A stretch of 64,000 bases of DNA from Candidatus Limnocylindrales bacterium (lineage in GTDB: Bacteria > Moduliflexota > Moduliflexia > Moduliflexales > JAUQPW01). Under the pieces are notes generated by a model. The model searched no databases. It saw only the letters and a program-made list of their open reading frames with translations, and had not been told where the DNA came from. Made by a program: the position numbers and the translations under genes. The DNA lies in NCBI GenBank assembly GCA_035559535.1, contig DATMBG010000026.1:72628-136627 (forward strand), read 5' to 3'. Shown piece after piece: positions 44,349 to 53,401 of this stretch (position 1 is the first letter of the stretch; every line of letters begins with the position of its first letter).

Positions 44349-45308
44349 TCATTTTTTTCTTGCAGTGTAAGTAACAATGCCGTAGGTTTTTGTCCATATC
44401 TGATAGCATTCCAATAGAGGTACTAAGGCACGGTCCAATATATCTATAGGATGAGTTAAGGCATAACGAAATATCGAAAAAATATTTTTTTCCAGTTTAT
44501 TCCTGTTCAAATACTGAGAGAAGCTAGGTGGCATATCTTCCCAAGTAAAATCCCGACGCTTCACCAATCGCGTTATTAAATAATAAAGCCATCCCCTGGG
44601 AGCCATCCCGTATATATTATTCCTATAATCTTCGGCTATAAGCTCCATCCCAACTATCTCCATATAACGTTGAATTGTATCCCTTGTAAAAAAGTATAAA
44701 TGACGAGGGACATCTTCACCGAAAAGCCTTCTAGATGATAAGCTTTTAAAATTTGTAACCAAAAAAACAAAAATCCCATCCGATTTTAAGACCTCACTCG
44801 CTTTTCTAAAATAGGCCATAGGATTGTGTACATGTTCTAAAACAGCCCATGCCGTTACGGCATCATACCGCGCACATTTCCCCTCGAGTTGATCAAAGGG
44901 TATTCGATATACCGGAAAATCGTGAATAGGTTGAGAATTAGCAGAGATTTCAACTCCTTCAACTTCCCATCCCTGGGTGGCCATGTACCTTGCAAAGTCA
45001 CCGTTTGCACACCCTATATCCAAAAGACGTGGACGATCTTTTCCCTTTTTAACATCCAGCAAATATTTGCTTTCTTCCTGATATCTTTTCTTATGAAAAG
45101 CTAAATCTGTGGTAAAATACTCATAAAACTCGGCTGGGTAATAACGGTTTATTTCCTCAAAGCTTGGTCTTGGATTTACAAATCCAAGACCGCACCCTTT
45201 GCACTCTACCACGTTAAATCTTTCATTGGGGAAAAAATGCCTGTCCGGCATACTATAAACAAATTTCAATTTAGCTGATCCGCATAAGTTGCAATCGACA
45301 GTCTCCAT
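44349..45308 (-). CDS. SAM-dependent methyltransferase with N-terminal zinc-finger (Methyltransf_13/23 type)
   Basis: The 319-residue protein begins with the Cys motif DCNLCGSAKLKFVYS and ECKGCGLGFVNPRPS, a short zinc-binding domain typical of sugar methyltransferases. Motif I is LLDIGCANGDFARYMATQGW near residue 95, followed by VEGVEISANSQ and DAVTAWAVLEHVHNPM. The C-terminal part contains a hydrophobic stretch that may contact the membrane. It lies upstream of two further methyltransferase frames, a cluster of three. Confidence 0.86.
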   Translation of the reverse strand: METVDCNLCGSAKLKFVYSMPDRHFFPNERFNVVECKGCGLGFVNPRPSFEEINRYYPAEFYEYFTTDLAFHKKRYQEESKYLLDVKKGKDRPRLLDIGCANGDFARYMATQGWEVEGVEISANSQPIHDFPVYRIPFDQLEGKCARYDAVTAWAVLEHVHNPMAYFRKASEVLKSDGIFVFLVTNFKSLSSRRLFGEDVPRHLYFFTRDTIQRYMEIVGMELIAEDYRNNIYGMAPRGWLYYLITRLVKRRDFTWEDMPPSFSQYLNRNKLEKNIFSIFRYALTHPIDILDRALVPLLECYQIWTKTYGIVTYTARKK

Positions 45309-45392
45309 AATCCTTTCACTTATAATACTTCACGATAAAACAAACAGATACTAATTTACGCCTGACTATTAGAAGATGAAAAAACATCCTCT

Positions 45393-46742
45393 TTACTTTA
45401 ACAACCTTGTAGCGAAACCCATACAAAGAATCGTTGAAACTAAATAGACTGTTGAGGTGGATAGGGCAATTCCATAGACTCCCCAGATCTGCATAAACCA
45501 CCAGTTGAGGATCACATTCAAAACCATGTTAACACCTGTTACAAAGGTAAGGATTTGGTTTTTTCCCATTGCCGAGATGAGCCTGACGGCCAGAATACCT
45601 ATAAGATAACTGGGAGCCTGAAGTAAATAAGCTCGCTGAATTCCGGCCACCAAATGTGCCGCCTGGGCATCGAATGCCCCACGCTGAAAGATAAGACGTA
45701 CTAAAGGTTCTGAAATCAGAATAAGGACTGTTACAAGAGGAACACTGGTGAGTAATAAGAGTTGGGTGTATCGCTTTAAAGTATGTCGGCAACCTTCCCA
45801 ATCTTGTCGGGCAACCATTTCCGAGAAATAAGGTAGAATAGCCGTAGCTAGGGCAGTGGCCGTTATATTGGTTAAAAGAGAGGGAATTTTATTACCGAAA
45901 TTAAGTCCGGCAATAGAACCCGCATCCAGACCAGAGGCCATTGCCTGATCGACCAGCGCAGTACTACCCATCATAAGAGTTCCTCCCATTAATGCCCCCG
46001 TTTGGAGGAATACCCGCCGCAGATCTGAGTTGATCGGTTCCCAGTTCAGCCTGAGACTATAACCTCTTCGTGCTAAAGCAAACTGTAAGACACTAAGCTC
46101 TATGCCTGCTCCTATAACCGTGGCCCAGACTAAAACTCTCACCCCCCAGCTCGAACCTGATAAAAGTAAAAGAAAGATGGTCACGAGGGGTGTAAAGACA
46201 GGAACCAGGCTGCTAAACCCAAAACGCTTTCCCGCCTGAAGTACTCCATGACATAAAGTACTTAGACCTCTCAAGAAAAAATAGGGGATAAGCCCCCAAA
46301 TCAGGGAGAGGGTCAAGGCCTGCTTTTCCGGTGAAAAACCGTAAGCTATTATCCTTAACATCTGTGGGAGTACCCCTATAAAGAGGATAATCACCCCAAC
46401 TATCCCAATCAAAAGAAATGTAACCGTATTTGCCAAAAAGCGTTGAGCATAAAGTGGAATACCTCGATTTTCAATCTGAGCAAATACAGGAATAAAGGAG
46501 GATTGGAAAGCATTTAGTAAAAGATCTAGAAAAAAACTTACAACGGTAAAGGCAAAAATAAAGGCATCTAGATCTGTCGTTATACCAAATACACTGGCCA
46601 GGATGGTCTCTTTAAAAAAACTTATTACCTTAACCAGTGACGTAATCAGGCCAATGGTTAGAGCTGCACCGACGATCTCTCGATTGACCGTACCGGTTGT
46701 AAATTGTCGCCAGCGTGTCAAAAGAACCCGGGATATCGTCAC
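45393..46742 (-). CDS. MurJ/MVF-like lipid-linked oligosaccharide flippase
   Basis: The 449-residue protein has about 12-14 membrane helices. Its start (LTIGLITSLVKVISFFKETI, then LASVFG, DLDAFIFAFTVVSFFLDL) and SFIPVFAQ are the MurJ-family opening. Further landmarks are FSSLVPVFTPLVTIFLLL and LPYFSEMVARQDW, where cytoplasmic-face charges occur. In exopolysaccharide loci such paralogues are thought to flip repeat units rather than lipid II, but a true lipid II role cannot be excluded. It lies 12 bases from Wzz copy 3. Confidence 0.85.
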   Translation of the reverse strand: MTISRVLLTRWRQFTTGTVNREIVGAALTIGLITSLVKVISFFKETILASVFGITTDLDAFIFAFTVVSFFLDLLLNAFQSSFIPVFAQIENRGIPLYAQRFLANTVTFLLIGIVGVIILFIGVLPQMLRIIAYGFSPEKQALTLSLIWGLIPYFFLRGLSTLCHGVLQAGKRFGFSSLVPVFTPLVTIFLLLLSGSSWGVRVLVWATVIGAGIELSVLQFALARRGYSLRLNWEPINSDLRRVFLQTGALMGGTLMMGSTALVDQAMASGLDAGSIAGLNFGNKIPSLLTNITATALATAILPYFSEMVARQDWEGCRHTLKRYTQLLLLTSVPLVTVLILISEPLVRLIFQRGAFDAQAAHLVAGIQRAYLLQAPSYLIGILAVRLISAMGKNQILTFVTGVNMVLNVILNWWFMQIWGVYGIALSTSTVYLVSTILCMGFATRLLK

Positions 46743-46753
46743 AAAAATACCCC

Positions 46754-48061
46754 TTACGGTAAAGAGGAATCTAAGGTAGTCTGAATAGACGGTTTAACTC
46801 TATAGCGGGAGATATACTCCAGAAGAAAAGCAAGTATTACCAAACCCAAGAGTGCAACGGCTCCTGCAGTAAGTACATTCATTTTCCTGTTGGGTTTAAT
46901 AGGATTTTCAGGTATAACCGCCGAGTCTACGACCTTTAATTCCTGGGTTTTGGAGGCAACCTGGATTCGAGCTTCTTCAAACCTTTGTTTTAACGACTTA
47001 TAAACTTCCTTAGCTAACTCATACGTCCTGGTTAGATTCTCTAATTTTATCTCCCTTTGGGCTAAGTCCTTCTGTAAATCGGTCAGCCGCTTTCCATTGG
47101 CTTCCAGATCTCTGGCCAGAACTGCTTTCCTGACCTTCAAACCTTCCAGGCCGGAAAGGGCTTCCACCAGCTTGGGCTCCAGTTCCTGGTATAGAGGATT
47201 TACCTGTTCATCTTTTGCCTGAATCCCCAACAAATCCAGGGGCGGTAGCTTCGAAACTTCCTGGACTACGTCCTTCATTATCGAATCGTTGGATATGGAT
47301 CGGGAAAGCACCAGAATCTTCTTTTCATTTCCCAGCTTCTTACCCAATACGTCCACGACTGTATTTTGTTCCTCAATTATCTGATTGATTTCCAGAAGTT
47401 CCAGCTCGAGCCTTTCCTTCCCTTTCAGAAGGATTTCAACTTCTTTTCTTAATTTATCGATTTCTGAAGTTTCTTTAAAAGCCAGTAGCTCCTGCTCGGC
47501 TTTGGCCAGCGCCTCACTTGCCTCATCCAGTTGAGTTTTGAGAAAATCCCTGGACTTAACCGTTTCATCTTCATTGAGAGCTTTATTCAGTTCCACAGCC
47601 GAAACCGCTACCATATTGGCTATGTCTCGGGCCTTTTCAGGGTTTGTATACTCTACGTTAATACGAATCAGATTGGTACCTCTAAGGGGTACTACCGATA
47701 TCATTCCATCCATCAGACTTTCAAGAGTTAAATTATAAGGGGGTTTATCTAAACTAAATTTCTCAAGAATTTCTTTAGCAACCGTTTGACTTTTGATGAT
47801 CCCTACATACGTTTCGATAGGAGGAAGCCGGACTCCCACATTGCCCCCGATCTTCGGATCTGTGATAAGAAGAAGGGCTGTTGCTCGATACACTTTGGGC
47901 ATCAGAAGACTTATTATCGCTGCTAAGATCATACAAAGCAGGGTTCCCCCTATAATCAAATACTTCCACTTCCAGAGTACCTTCAAATAATCCATTAAAC
48001 TCGTTTCATCTGCCTCTTCTACGTCTGTTTTTACAATGAATTTTTCACTTACTTCGGCCAT
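46754..48061 (-). CDS. Wzz/GumC-like polysaccharide chain-length protein (copy 3)
   Basis: The 435-residue protein has the same plan as copy 1: [27 protein letters not shown], a membrane helix at ~36-56 (GTLLCMILAAIISLLMPKVY), a periplasmic coiled coil (EASEALAKAEQELLAFK and LEANGKRLTDLQKDLAQREI), and a second helix at ~400-420 (VLTAGAVALLGLVILAFLLE). It has ~15 more residues than copy 1 between RATALLLI and the KSQTVA segment (DPKIGGNVGVRLPP). A promoter-like sequence lies at 48137-48169. Confidence 0.88.
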   Translation of the reverse strand: MAEVSEKFIVKTDVEEADETSLMDYLKVLWKWKYLIIGGTLLCMILAAIISLLMPKVYRATALLLITDPKIGGNVGVRLPPIETYVGIIKSQTVAKEILEKFSLDKPPYNLTLESLMDGMISVVPLRGTNLIRINVEYTNPEKARDIANMVAVSAVELNKALNEDETVKSRDFLKTQLDEASEALAKAEQELLAFKETSEIDKLRKEVEILLKGKERLELELLEINQIIEEQNTVVDVLGKKLGNEKKILVLSRSISNDSIMKDVVQEVSKLPPLDLLGIQAKDEQVNPLYQELEPKLVEALSGLEGLKVRKAVLARDLEANGKRLTDLQKDLAQREIKLENLTRTYELAKEVYKSLKQRFEEARIQVASKTQELKVVDSAVIPENPIKPNRKMNVLTAGAVALLGLVILAFLLEYISRYRVKPSIQTTLDSSLP

Positions 48062-48136
48062 AGTTTTTCCCTGTAGTTTTTTTGCTTAAAAAGATAGGAT
48101 TATCCCTTCATAAAGATTTCCTTCTCTACCAGGTGT

Positions 48137-48169
48137 GCTATAATTAACAAAAAACGGAAATCCTGTCAA
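48137..48169 (-). promoter_or_regulatory. Promoter-like sequence before Wzz copy 3
   Basis: On the minus strand, TTGACA is followed after 21 bases by TATAGC, about 75 bases before the ATG at 48061. The spacing matches the site at 24385-24417. Confidence 0.4.
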
Positions 48170-48182
48170 GGGTTTTGTTGGC

Positions 48183-49280
<1,098 letters not shown>

Positions 49281-49324
49281 CTATTTCAGGAGCAGTTTTT
49301 TTCTCACCTGACCCCCCCCACGCG

Positions 49325-49370
49325 CCAGGATAAGTAGATTAACCGTCCCAGGATAAGTAGATTAACCGTC
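49325..49370. repeat. Tandem duplication of a 23-bp unit
   Basis: Two adjacent copies of a 23-bp unit (beginning CCAGGATAAGTAGATTAACC), identical, at 49325-49347 and 49348-49370. The following CCCGGTTGAC resembles the GTCAAxCG palindrome family in reverse. Confidence 0.8.
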
Positions 49371-49626
49371 CCCGGTTGACAATTAGGTTAGCCCCAGCGG
49401 GACGACCTGTTTAACAGGCTGCTGCTCCGAAACTTGAAAAAACTTCTGGATGACTGAAACCCCGACGCAAGTCGGGGGGCTACCCACGGTTCGCCCTGGA
49501 TGGAGCTTTTTATCCTTATCCTGGCCCCTATGCTCCCCTAACCCCCTTCCCGACGTGGGAAGGAGGAACTTGGGGATAGCCTGGGTCCTCCTTACATAAC
49601 AATTCCATGGAGTTCCTTCGAACCTT

Positions 49627-49670
49627 CAGGTAATATTCTCACAGTAAACAGGTAATATTCTCCCGGTAAA
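49627..49670. repeat. 22-bp tandem repeat, possible operator
   Basis: Units at 49627-49648 and 49649-49670 share CAGGTAATATTCTC and end in GTAAA, with two mismatches overall. The repeats are exactly two helical turns apart and sit just downstream of the promoter-like site at 49675-49707 in the minus direction, a position suited to a repressor site. Confidence 0.5.
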
Positions 49671-49674
49671 GTAG

Positions 49675-49707
49675 ATATAGGTTAATAAATATAGGGAGCT
49701 TTGTCAA
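49675..49707 (-). promoter_or_regulatory. Promoter-like sequence before the fucose-synthase-like gene
   Basis: TTGACAAAGCTC is followed by CTATAT after 21 bases or TATATC after 22. The first 12 bases are identical to the site at 24417. The leader to the ATG at 49271 would be about 400 bases. Confidence 0.35.
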
Positions 49708-49885
49708 AGGTTTTCTAATAATTTAATAGGTGGAAGAAGAACCCCCCCCCCATCCCCCCTCACTAACCATTACCCACATTTTTTCATTTCAGGGGATTAA
49801 TAACTGGTTTAGCTATCTTGCTGGTTGAGTAGCGAAATGCATTGAATCTCCTTCGTGAGGGAAAGATCCCTCTTTTTGCAAGGTG

Positions 49886-49906
49886 GGTCAACCGGGACGG
49901 TTGACC
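49886..49906. repeat. Palindromic repeat, GTCAAxCG family, copy 2
   Basis: Arms GGTCAACCG and CGGTTGACC enclose GGA and are followed by TACT. It corresponds to the element at 6103-6122. Confidence 0.6.
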
Positions 49907-49967
49907 TACTAACTACTAACCGTTTTGAACCCATCCTCCCAAATCGAAAAATGTGGGTAAAGATAAG

Positions 49968-50010
49968 CCGTCCACGGGGAGGGAGAAGAGGGAGGGGGCC
50001 AGGGGTGAGG
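49968..50010. repeat. Left arm of a 43-bp inverted repeat flanking the CoA ligase gene
   Basis: Its reverse complement matches 52031-52073 at 40 of 43 positions (CCTCCCTCTTCTCCCTCCCC core, then GTGGACGG). The two arms enclose 50011-52030, which holds only the CoA ligase gene and its promoter. Confidence 0.75.
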
Positions 50011-50031
50011 GTTACTTAAAAATTAGAATAT

Positions 50032-50058
50032 TTGACAAATAAACTATGTCGATATAAT
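50032..50058 (+). promoter_or_regulatory. Sigma-70-like promoter for the CoA ligase gene
   Basis: TTGACA and TATAAT are both perfect hexamers, separated by 15 bases, slightly short of the usual 16-18. Transcription would start near 50065, leaving a ~125-base leader. Confidence 0.55.
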
Positions 50059-50189
50059 ATGATAAAGTTTGAATACGGCTTTTTGTTCAGGATCAAAAAA
50101 TCTACCCTTTTCCTTCAAAGCGTCGTCTTGCATTCGGGTCGAGTTGGGGTTAATTAAAAGAATATTTTTATTTCATCGAGGTTGTCACC

Positions 50190-51758
50190 ATGAATTCAAT
50201 TTCCCCTGAGGGTAATACAAAATTTTCTAAAGCTCACAGGGAGCGTTCCAGCCTGTTAGAGTTGCTCGAATCTGCTCCCGGTGAGAAGGTTGCTGTCGTT
50301 TTACCTGAGACCGGAATTCGAATTACCTACGATTCACTGCGGGCTCAGGTTATGTCTATAGCCCATACCTTTGCAAAGGCCGGAATTTATCCGGGTGATC
50401 GTATAGCCCTTGCTTTACCCAACGGACTCCCGGCCATTGTATGTTTTCTTGCAGCCTCCTTTGTCGGTACCGCCGCTCCCTTAAATCCCGGTTACCGTTA
50501 TGAAGAATTCTGCTTCTACCTGGAGGATACGGCAGCCCGGGTTCTGGTCATTCCTCCTGAGGGTGGAGACGAAGCCCGACGCGCTGCAGGTGAGCGAATT
50601 CCTGTTTTGACCGTAGAAATCGATTCCGATGGTCTGGTCCGGCTTTCTACTCCGGAGCGTGGGCACCCTGCCCGTCATAGTCCCAGATTGGAACCCTATC
50701 CCGAAGATATAGCCCTTGTCCTACATACCAGCGGAAGCACGGGACGACCCAAACGGGTGCCTCTCCGACATTTCAATCTGGCCGTTTCTGCCCGGAATAT
50801 CGTGAATACCTATAAGCTAAATCCTGACGATGTGTCCCTCTGCGTAATGCCACTCTTCCACGTTCACGGACTGGTTGCTTCGGTTCTGTCAACCTTACTT
50901 TCCGGTGGTACGGTGGTTGTCCCGGCCCGGTTTAATCCTCTTTCGTTCTGGCGCATCGTTCGAGATCATAGGGTTACCTGGTATTCTGCAGTTCCTACGA
51001 TCCATCAACTTCTCTTAGCCCGCACCGGAAAAGGGTCCGAAAAACCCGCCGGTACAGAATCTTTGCGATTTATTCGATCTTGCAGTGCTCCCCTTTCACC
51101 CGAACTGATGCAAAGGATGGAGGAAATCTTCGAGGTTCCCGTACTTGAAGCCTACGGTATGACGGAAGCTGCCCATCAGATGGCTTCAAATCCACTTCCT
51201 CCGGGTATCCGTAAACCGGGTACCGTAGGACGGGGAACCGGCGTTCAAATCGGTATTATGGATTCTACCGGACAACTCCTGGAACCGGGTCAACCCGGAG
51301 AAGTGGTTATTCAGGGAGCTAACGTCATTCAGGGATACGAGAACAATCCGGAGGCCAATATAAGTTCTTTTGTAAACCGATGGTTTCGCACCGGAGATCA
51401 AGGGGTTCTCGATGGAGACGGTTATTTACGGCTTATTGGAAGGATTAAAGAATTAATTAACCGGGGAGGAGAGAAAATCTCTCCCCGTGAGATTGACGAG
51501 GTTTTGCTGACGCATCCGGCTGTGACAGAAGCCGTATGCTTTGGGGTTCCCCACCCAACGTGGGGTGAGGAAGTCGCAGCCGCCGTAGTTTTGCAACAGC
51601 AGGTAAGTGAATCGGATCTCCTGAGGTATTGCCAGGATCGCCTGGCCGACTTCAAGTGCCCTAAGAAGATATACCTTGTAGATTCGATCCCGCGGACCGC
51701 AACTGGAAAGATCCAACGCCGTGCGGTTGCCGAAGCTTTTTCAGGAAATCAAAAATAA
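50190..51758 (+). CDS. Acyl-activating AMP-forming CoA ligase, oxalate-CoA ligase-like
   Basis: The 522-residue ANL-superfamily enzyme makes acyl-CoA via an acyl-AMP. Motifs are the P-loop HTSGSTGRPKRVPLRHFNL, CVMPLFHVHGLVASVLSTLL, the A5 motif EAYGMTEAAHQMASN, TGDQGVLDGDGYLRLIGRIK, and the C-terminal PRTATGKIQRR with the adenylation lysine. The FHVHGLVA and RHFNLAVSARNI context is closest to plant/fungal AAE3/Pcs60 oxalyl-CoA synthetases, rather than to long-chain fatty-acid ligases, but the acid cannot be proved from sequence. A good promoter precedes it, and the stop codon lies in a hairpin. Confidence 0.85.
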   Translation: MNSISPEGNTKFSKAHRERSSLLELLESAPGEKVAVVLPETGIRITYDSLRAQVMSIAHTFAKAGIYPGDRIALALPNGLPAIVCFLAASFVGTAAPLNPGYRYEEFCFYLEDTAARVLVIPPEGGDEARRAAGERIPVLTVEIDSDGLVRLSTPERGHPARHSPRLEPYPEDIALVLHTSGSTGRPKRVPLRHFNLAVSARNIVNTYKLNPDDVSLCVMPLFHVHGLVASVLSTLLSGGTVVVPARFNPLSFWRIVRDHRVTWYSAVPTIHQLLLARTGKGSEKPAGTESLRFIRSCSAPLSPELMQRMEEIFEVPVLEAYGMTEAAHQMASNPLPPGIRKPGTVGRGTGVQIGIMDSTGQLLEPGQPGEVVIQGANVIQGYENNPEANISSFVNRWFRTGDQGVLDGDGYLRLIGRIKELINRGGEKISPREIDEVLLTHPAVTEAVCFGVPHPTWGEEVAAAVVLQQQVSESDLLRYCQDRLADFKCPKKIYLVDSIPRTATGKIQRRAVAEAFSGNQK

Positions 51759-51782
51759 CTTTACCTCTATGCTGTAAAGTTA
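51756..51782 (+). terminator. Hairpin overlapping the CoA ligase stop codon
   Basis: TAACTTTAC and GTAAAGTTA (51774-51782) form a nine-base stem around a nine-base loop, beginning at the TAA itself. There is no T-run, so this is a stem-loop or repeat rather than a sure terminator. The same stem recurs at 51982-52014. Confidence 0.4.
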
Positions 51783-51981
51783 ATCTTGATAAATCCTTAA
51801 AAGCTCCATCAGGAGCTGACTGTTTGGACCCCCAAACGTCTCGTTTGACTCCTCCAGCAGCAATGTGGGTTGGATCTGTTCCGAATCGGTCGCTCCTGGT
51901 GGAGCTTCCTCTCATAAGGCTGGGAATCTGTTTTGCTACAAATAGATCCCTCCTAACGGGGTTTTTAAGGTATATTAAAAC

Positions 51982-52014
51982 TAACTTTACAAGGTAGTAT
52001 ACTTTGTAAAGTTA
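51982..52014. repeat. Second TAACTTTAC hairpin
   Basis: TAACTTTACAA (51982-51992) pairs perfectly with TTGTAAAGTTA (52004-52014) around an 11-base loop. With the copy at 51756-51782 it brackets a 260-bp block of palindromes. Confidence 0.6.
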
Positions 52015-52030
52015 ATTCTGGGTGATTCTC

Positions 52031-52073
52031 CCTCACCCTCGGCTCCCTCCCTCTTCTCCCTCCCCGTGGACGG
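52031..52073. repeat. Right arm of the 43-bp inverted repeat
   Basis: Reverse complement of 49968-50010 with three mismatches. It is followed by a local hairpin, CTCCCCGTGGACGGGGAG. Confidence 0.75.
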
Positions 52074-52191
52074 GGAGGGAAGGGGTGGGGGCGGAAAGGG
52101 GAGTGGGAAGATCTCCGGGCCGCCTCTCCCGAAGCCTCAGGAGAAGGGGGTTGGGGGGGATGAGGGCAGAACAGTTAAAAGTACTAAGTAA

Positions 52192-53169
52192 ATGAAATTT
52201 GTCATTGCCGGTGCAGGCGCCATTGGCGCATATATGGGAGCCCGTATGGCCCGGGTGGGTCTGGACGTTACGTTATTTGCCCGGGGGGCTCACGTTCGTG
52301 CCATGCAGGAGCATGGAGTCCGGGTTAAAAGCCCAGAGGGGGACTTTGAAGTGAGGCCTGGAGTAACAGATAATCTGGAAACCCTGGGTCCGGTTGATGT
52401 GATTATCCTCGGGGTCAAAGCCCACAGTCTGCCGGAACTGGCACCCAGATTGCATCCCCTGCTGGGTCCGGATACAGTCGTAGTCAGTACCCAAAATGGC
52501 ATTCCCTGGTGGTATTTTCAGCATCACGGCGGTGAGTTTGAGGGACTTCGGTTGGAGCGGGTGGACCCGGGTGGTGTCATCTCTTCTGCCATTGAACCCC
52601 ACCGGGTGGTCGGTTCCATCGTTTATTTTTCAACCGAGATCATCCAACCCGGGGTAATCCGACATATCGAAGGTAACCGTATCTCCCTGGGTGAACCCGA
52701 CGGTACACGCTCCGATAGATGTCGTAAGATCGCAGAAGCATTGATCCAGGCAGGCTTTCGATGCCCTGTTACAACCCATATTCGCCACGAAATTTGGGTT
52801 AAACTCCTAGGTAACGTGGCGTTTAATCCCATCAGTGCCCTGACCGGTGCCACACTGGTCCAAATGGTTCGTGATCCGGAGGTTTCGGCTCTGGTCCGCC
52901 ACATCATGAGGGAAGCAGAAGCTGTGGCCACCAGACTTGGACTCGAATTGCCCATTTCCATCGAGCAGAGAATGGCAGGGGCTGAAAAAGTTGGGGAGCA
53001 CAAAACCTCCATGCTCCAGGACCTGGAAGCCGGACGACCCCTGGAGCTGGAAGCTATTGTCGGAGCGGTAGTTGAATTGGGAGAACGTCTGGGACTTCCC
53101 ATGACCCATACCCGTACTGTCTATGCCTGTACAAAACTCCTGGCCCACTGTAAAAGCCGACGGATTTAA
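52192..53169 (+). CDS. 2-dehydropantoate 2-reductase family protein (PanE/ApbA)
   Basis: The 325-residue NADPH-dependent reductase has the Rossmann start MKFVIAGAGAIGAYMGARMA. Further landmarks are STQNGIPWW with the conserved Asn, HEIWVKLLGNVAFNPISALT carrying the catalytic Lys and Asn, and SMLQDLEAGRPLELEAIVGA with the C-terminal acidic residues. It reduces ketopantoate to pantoate in CoA synthesis, or another 2-keto acid: this family is broad and PanE paralogues often have other substrates. No other pantothenate gene is near. The ATG lacks a clear Shine-Dalgarno sequence. Confidence 0.86.
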   Translation: MKFVIAGAGAIGAYMGARMARVGLDVTLFARGAHVRAMQEHGVRVKSPEGDFEVRPGVTDNLETLGPVDVIILGVKAHSLPELAPRLHPLLGPDTVVVSTQNGIPWWYFQHHGGEFEGLRLERVDPGGVISSAIEPHRVVGSIVYFSTEIIQPGVIRHIEGNRISLGEPDGTRSDRCRKIAEALIQAGFRCPVTTHIRHEIWVKLLGNVAFNPISALTGATLVQMVRDPEVSALVRHIMREAEAVATRLGLELPISIEQRMAGAEKVGEHKTSMLQDLEAGRPLELEAIVGAVVELGERLGLPMTHTRTVYACTKLLAHCKSRRI

Positions 53170-53401
53170 ACCTGCCTTTAATTTTAAAAACCAGCCCGCT
53201 TCCTCTCAAAAGTCCTTCAACCTGGGATAAAAGAACCATAGATTATTGACAAACCTTTATAAAAAGGATAAGTTAACCTCTTTAAAATTACTTTTGTGGA
53301 AATAAGCCCGGGAACCCTGTTAAAGGGTCCTTCATATCGTAGAACCTTAGATTAAAAAATTCTGAAAAGTTAAAAATAACAAAAATTCTTTTGAAAAAAA
53401 T

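Larger units (their letters stand above)
51759..52191. other. Intergenic mosaic of palindromic repeats
   Basis: No gene is seen in 433 bases. Between two TAACTTTAC/GTAAAGTTA hairpins lie a direct AAGCTCCATCAGGAGCTGAC hairpin (51801 on) and inverted related blocks: minus-strand AAGCTCCACCAGGAGCGAC near 51907-51889 and GTTAGGAGGGATCTATTTGT near 51956-51937. Such AGCTCC..AGGAGCGA elements resemble dispersed repeats of many environmental bacteria. C/T-rich repeats follow at 52028-52160. Confidence 0.6.

Noticed and set aside
45316-45501. Small minus-strand ORF of 61 codons
   Set aside because: It overlaps the end of the MurJ-like gene in another frame, and its sequence has no recognisable family or ribosome site.
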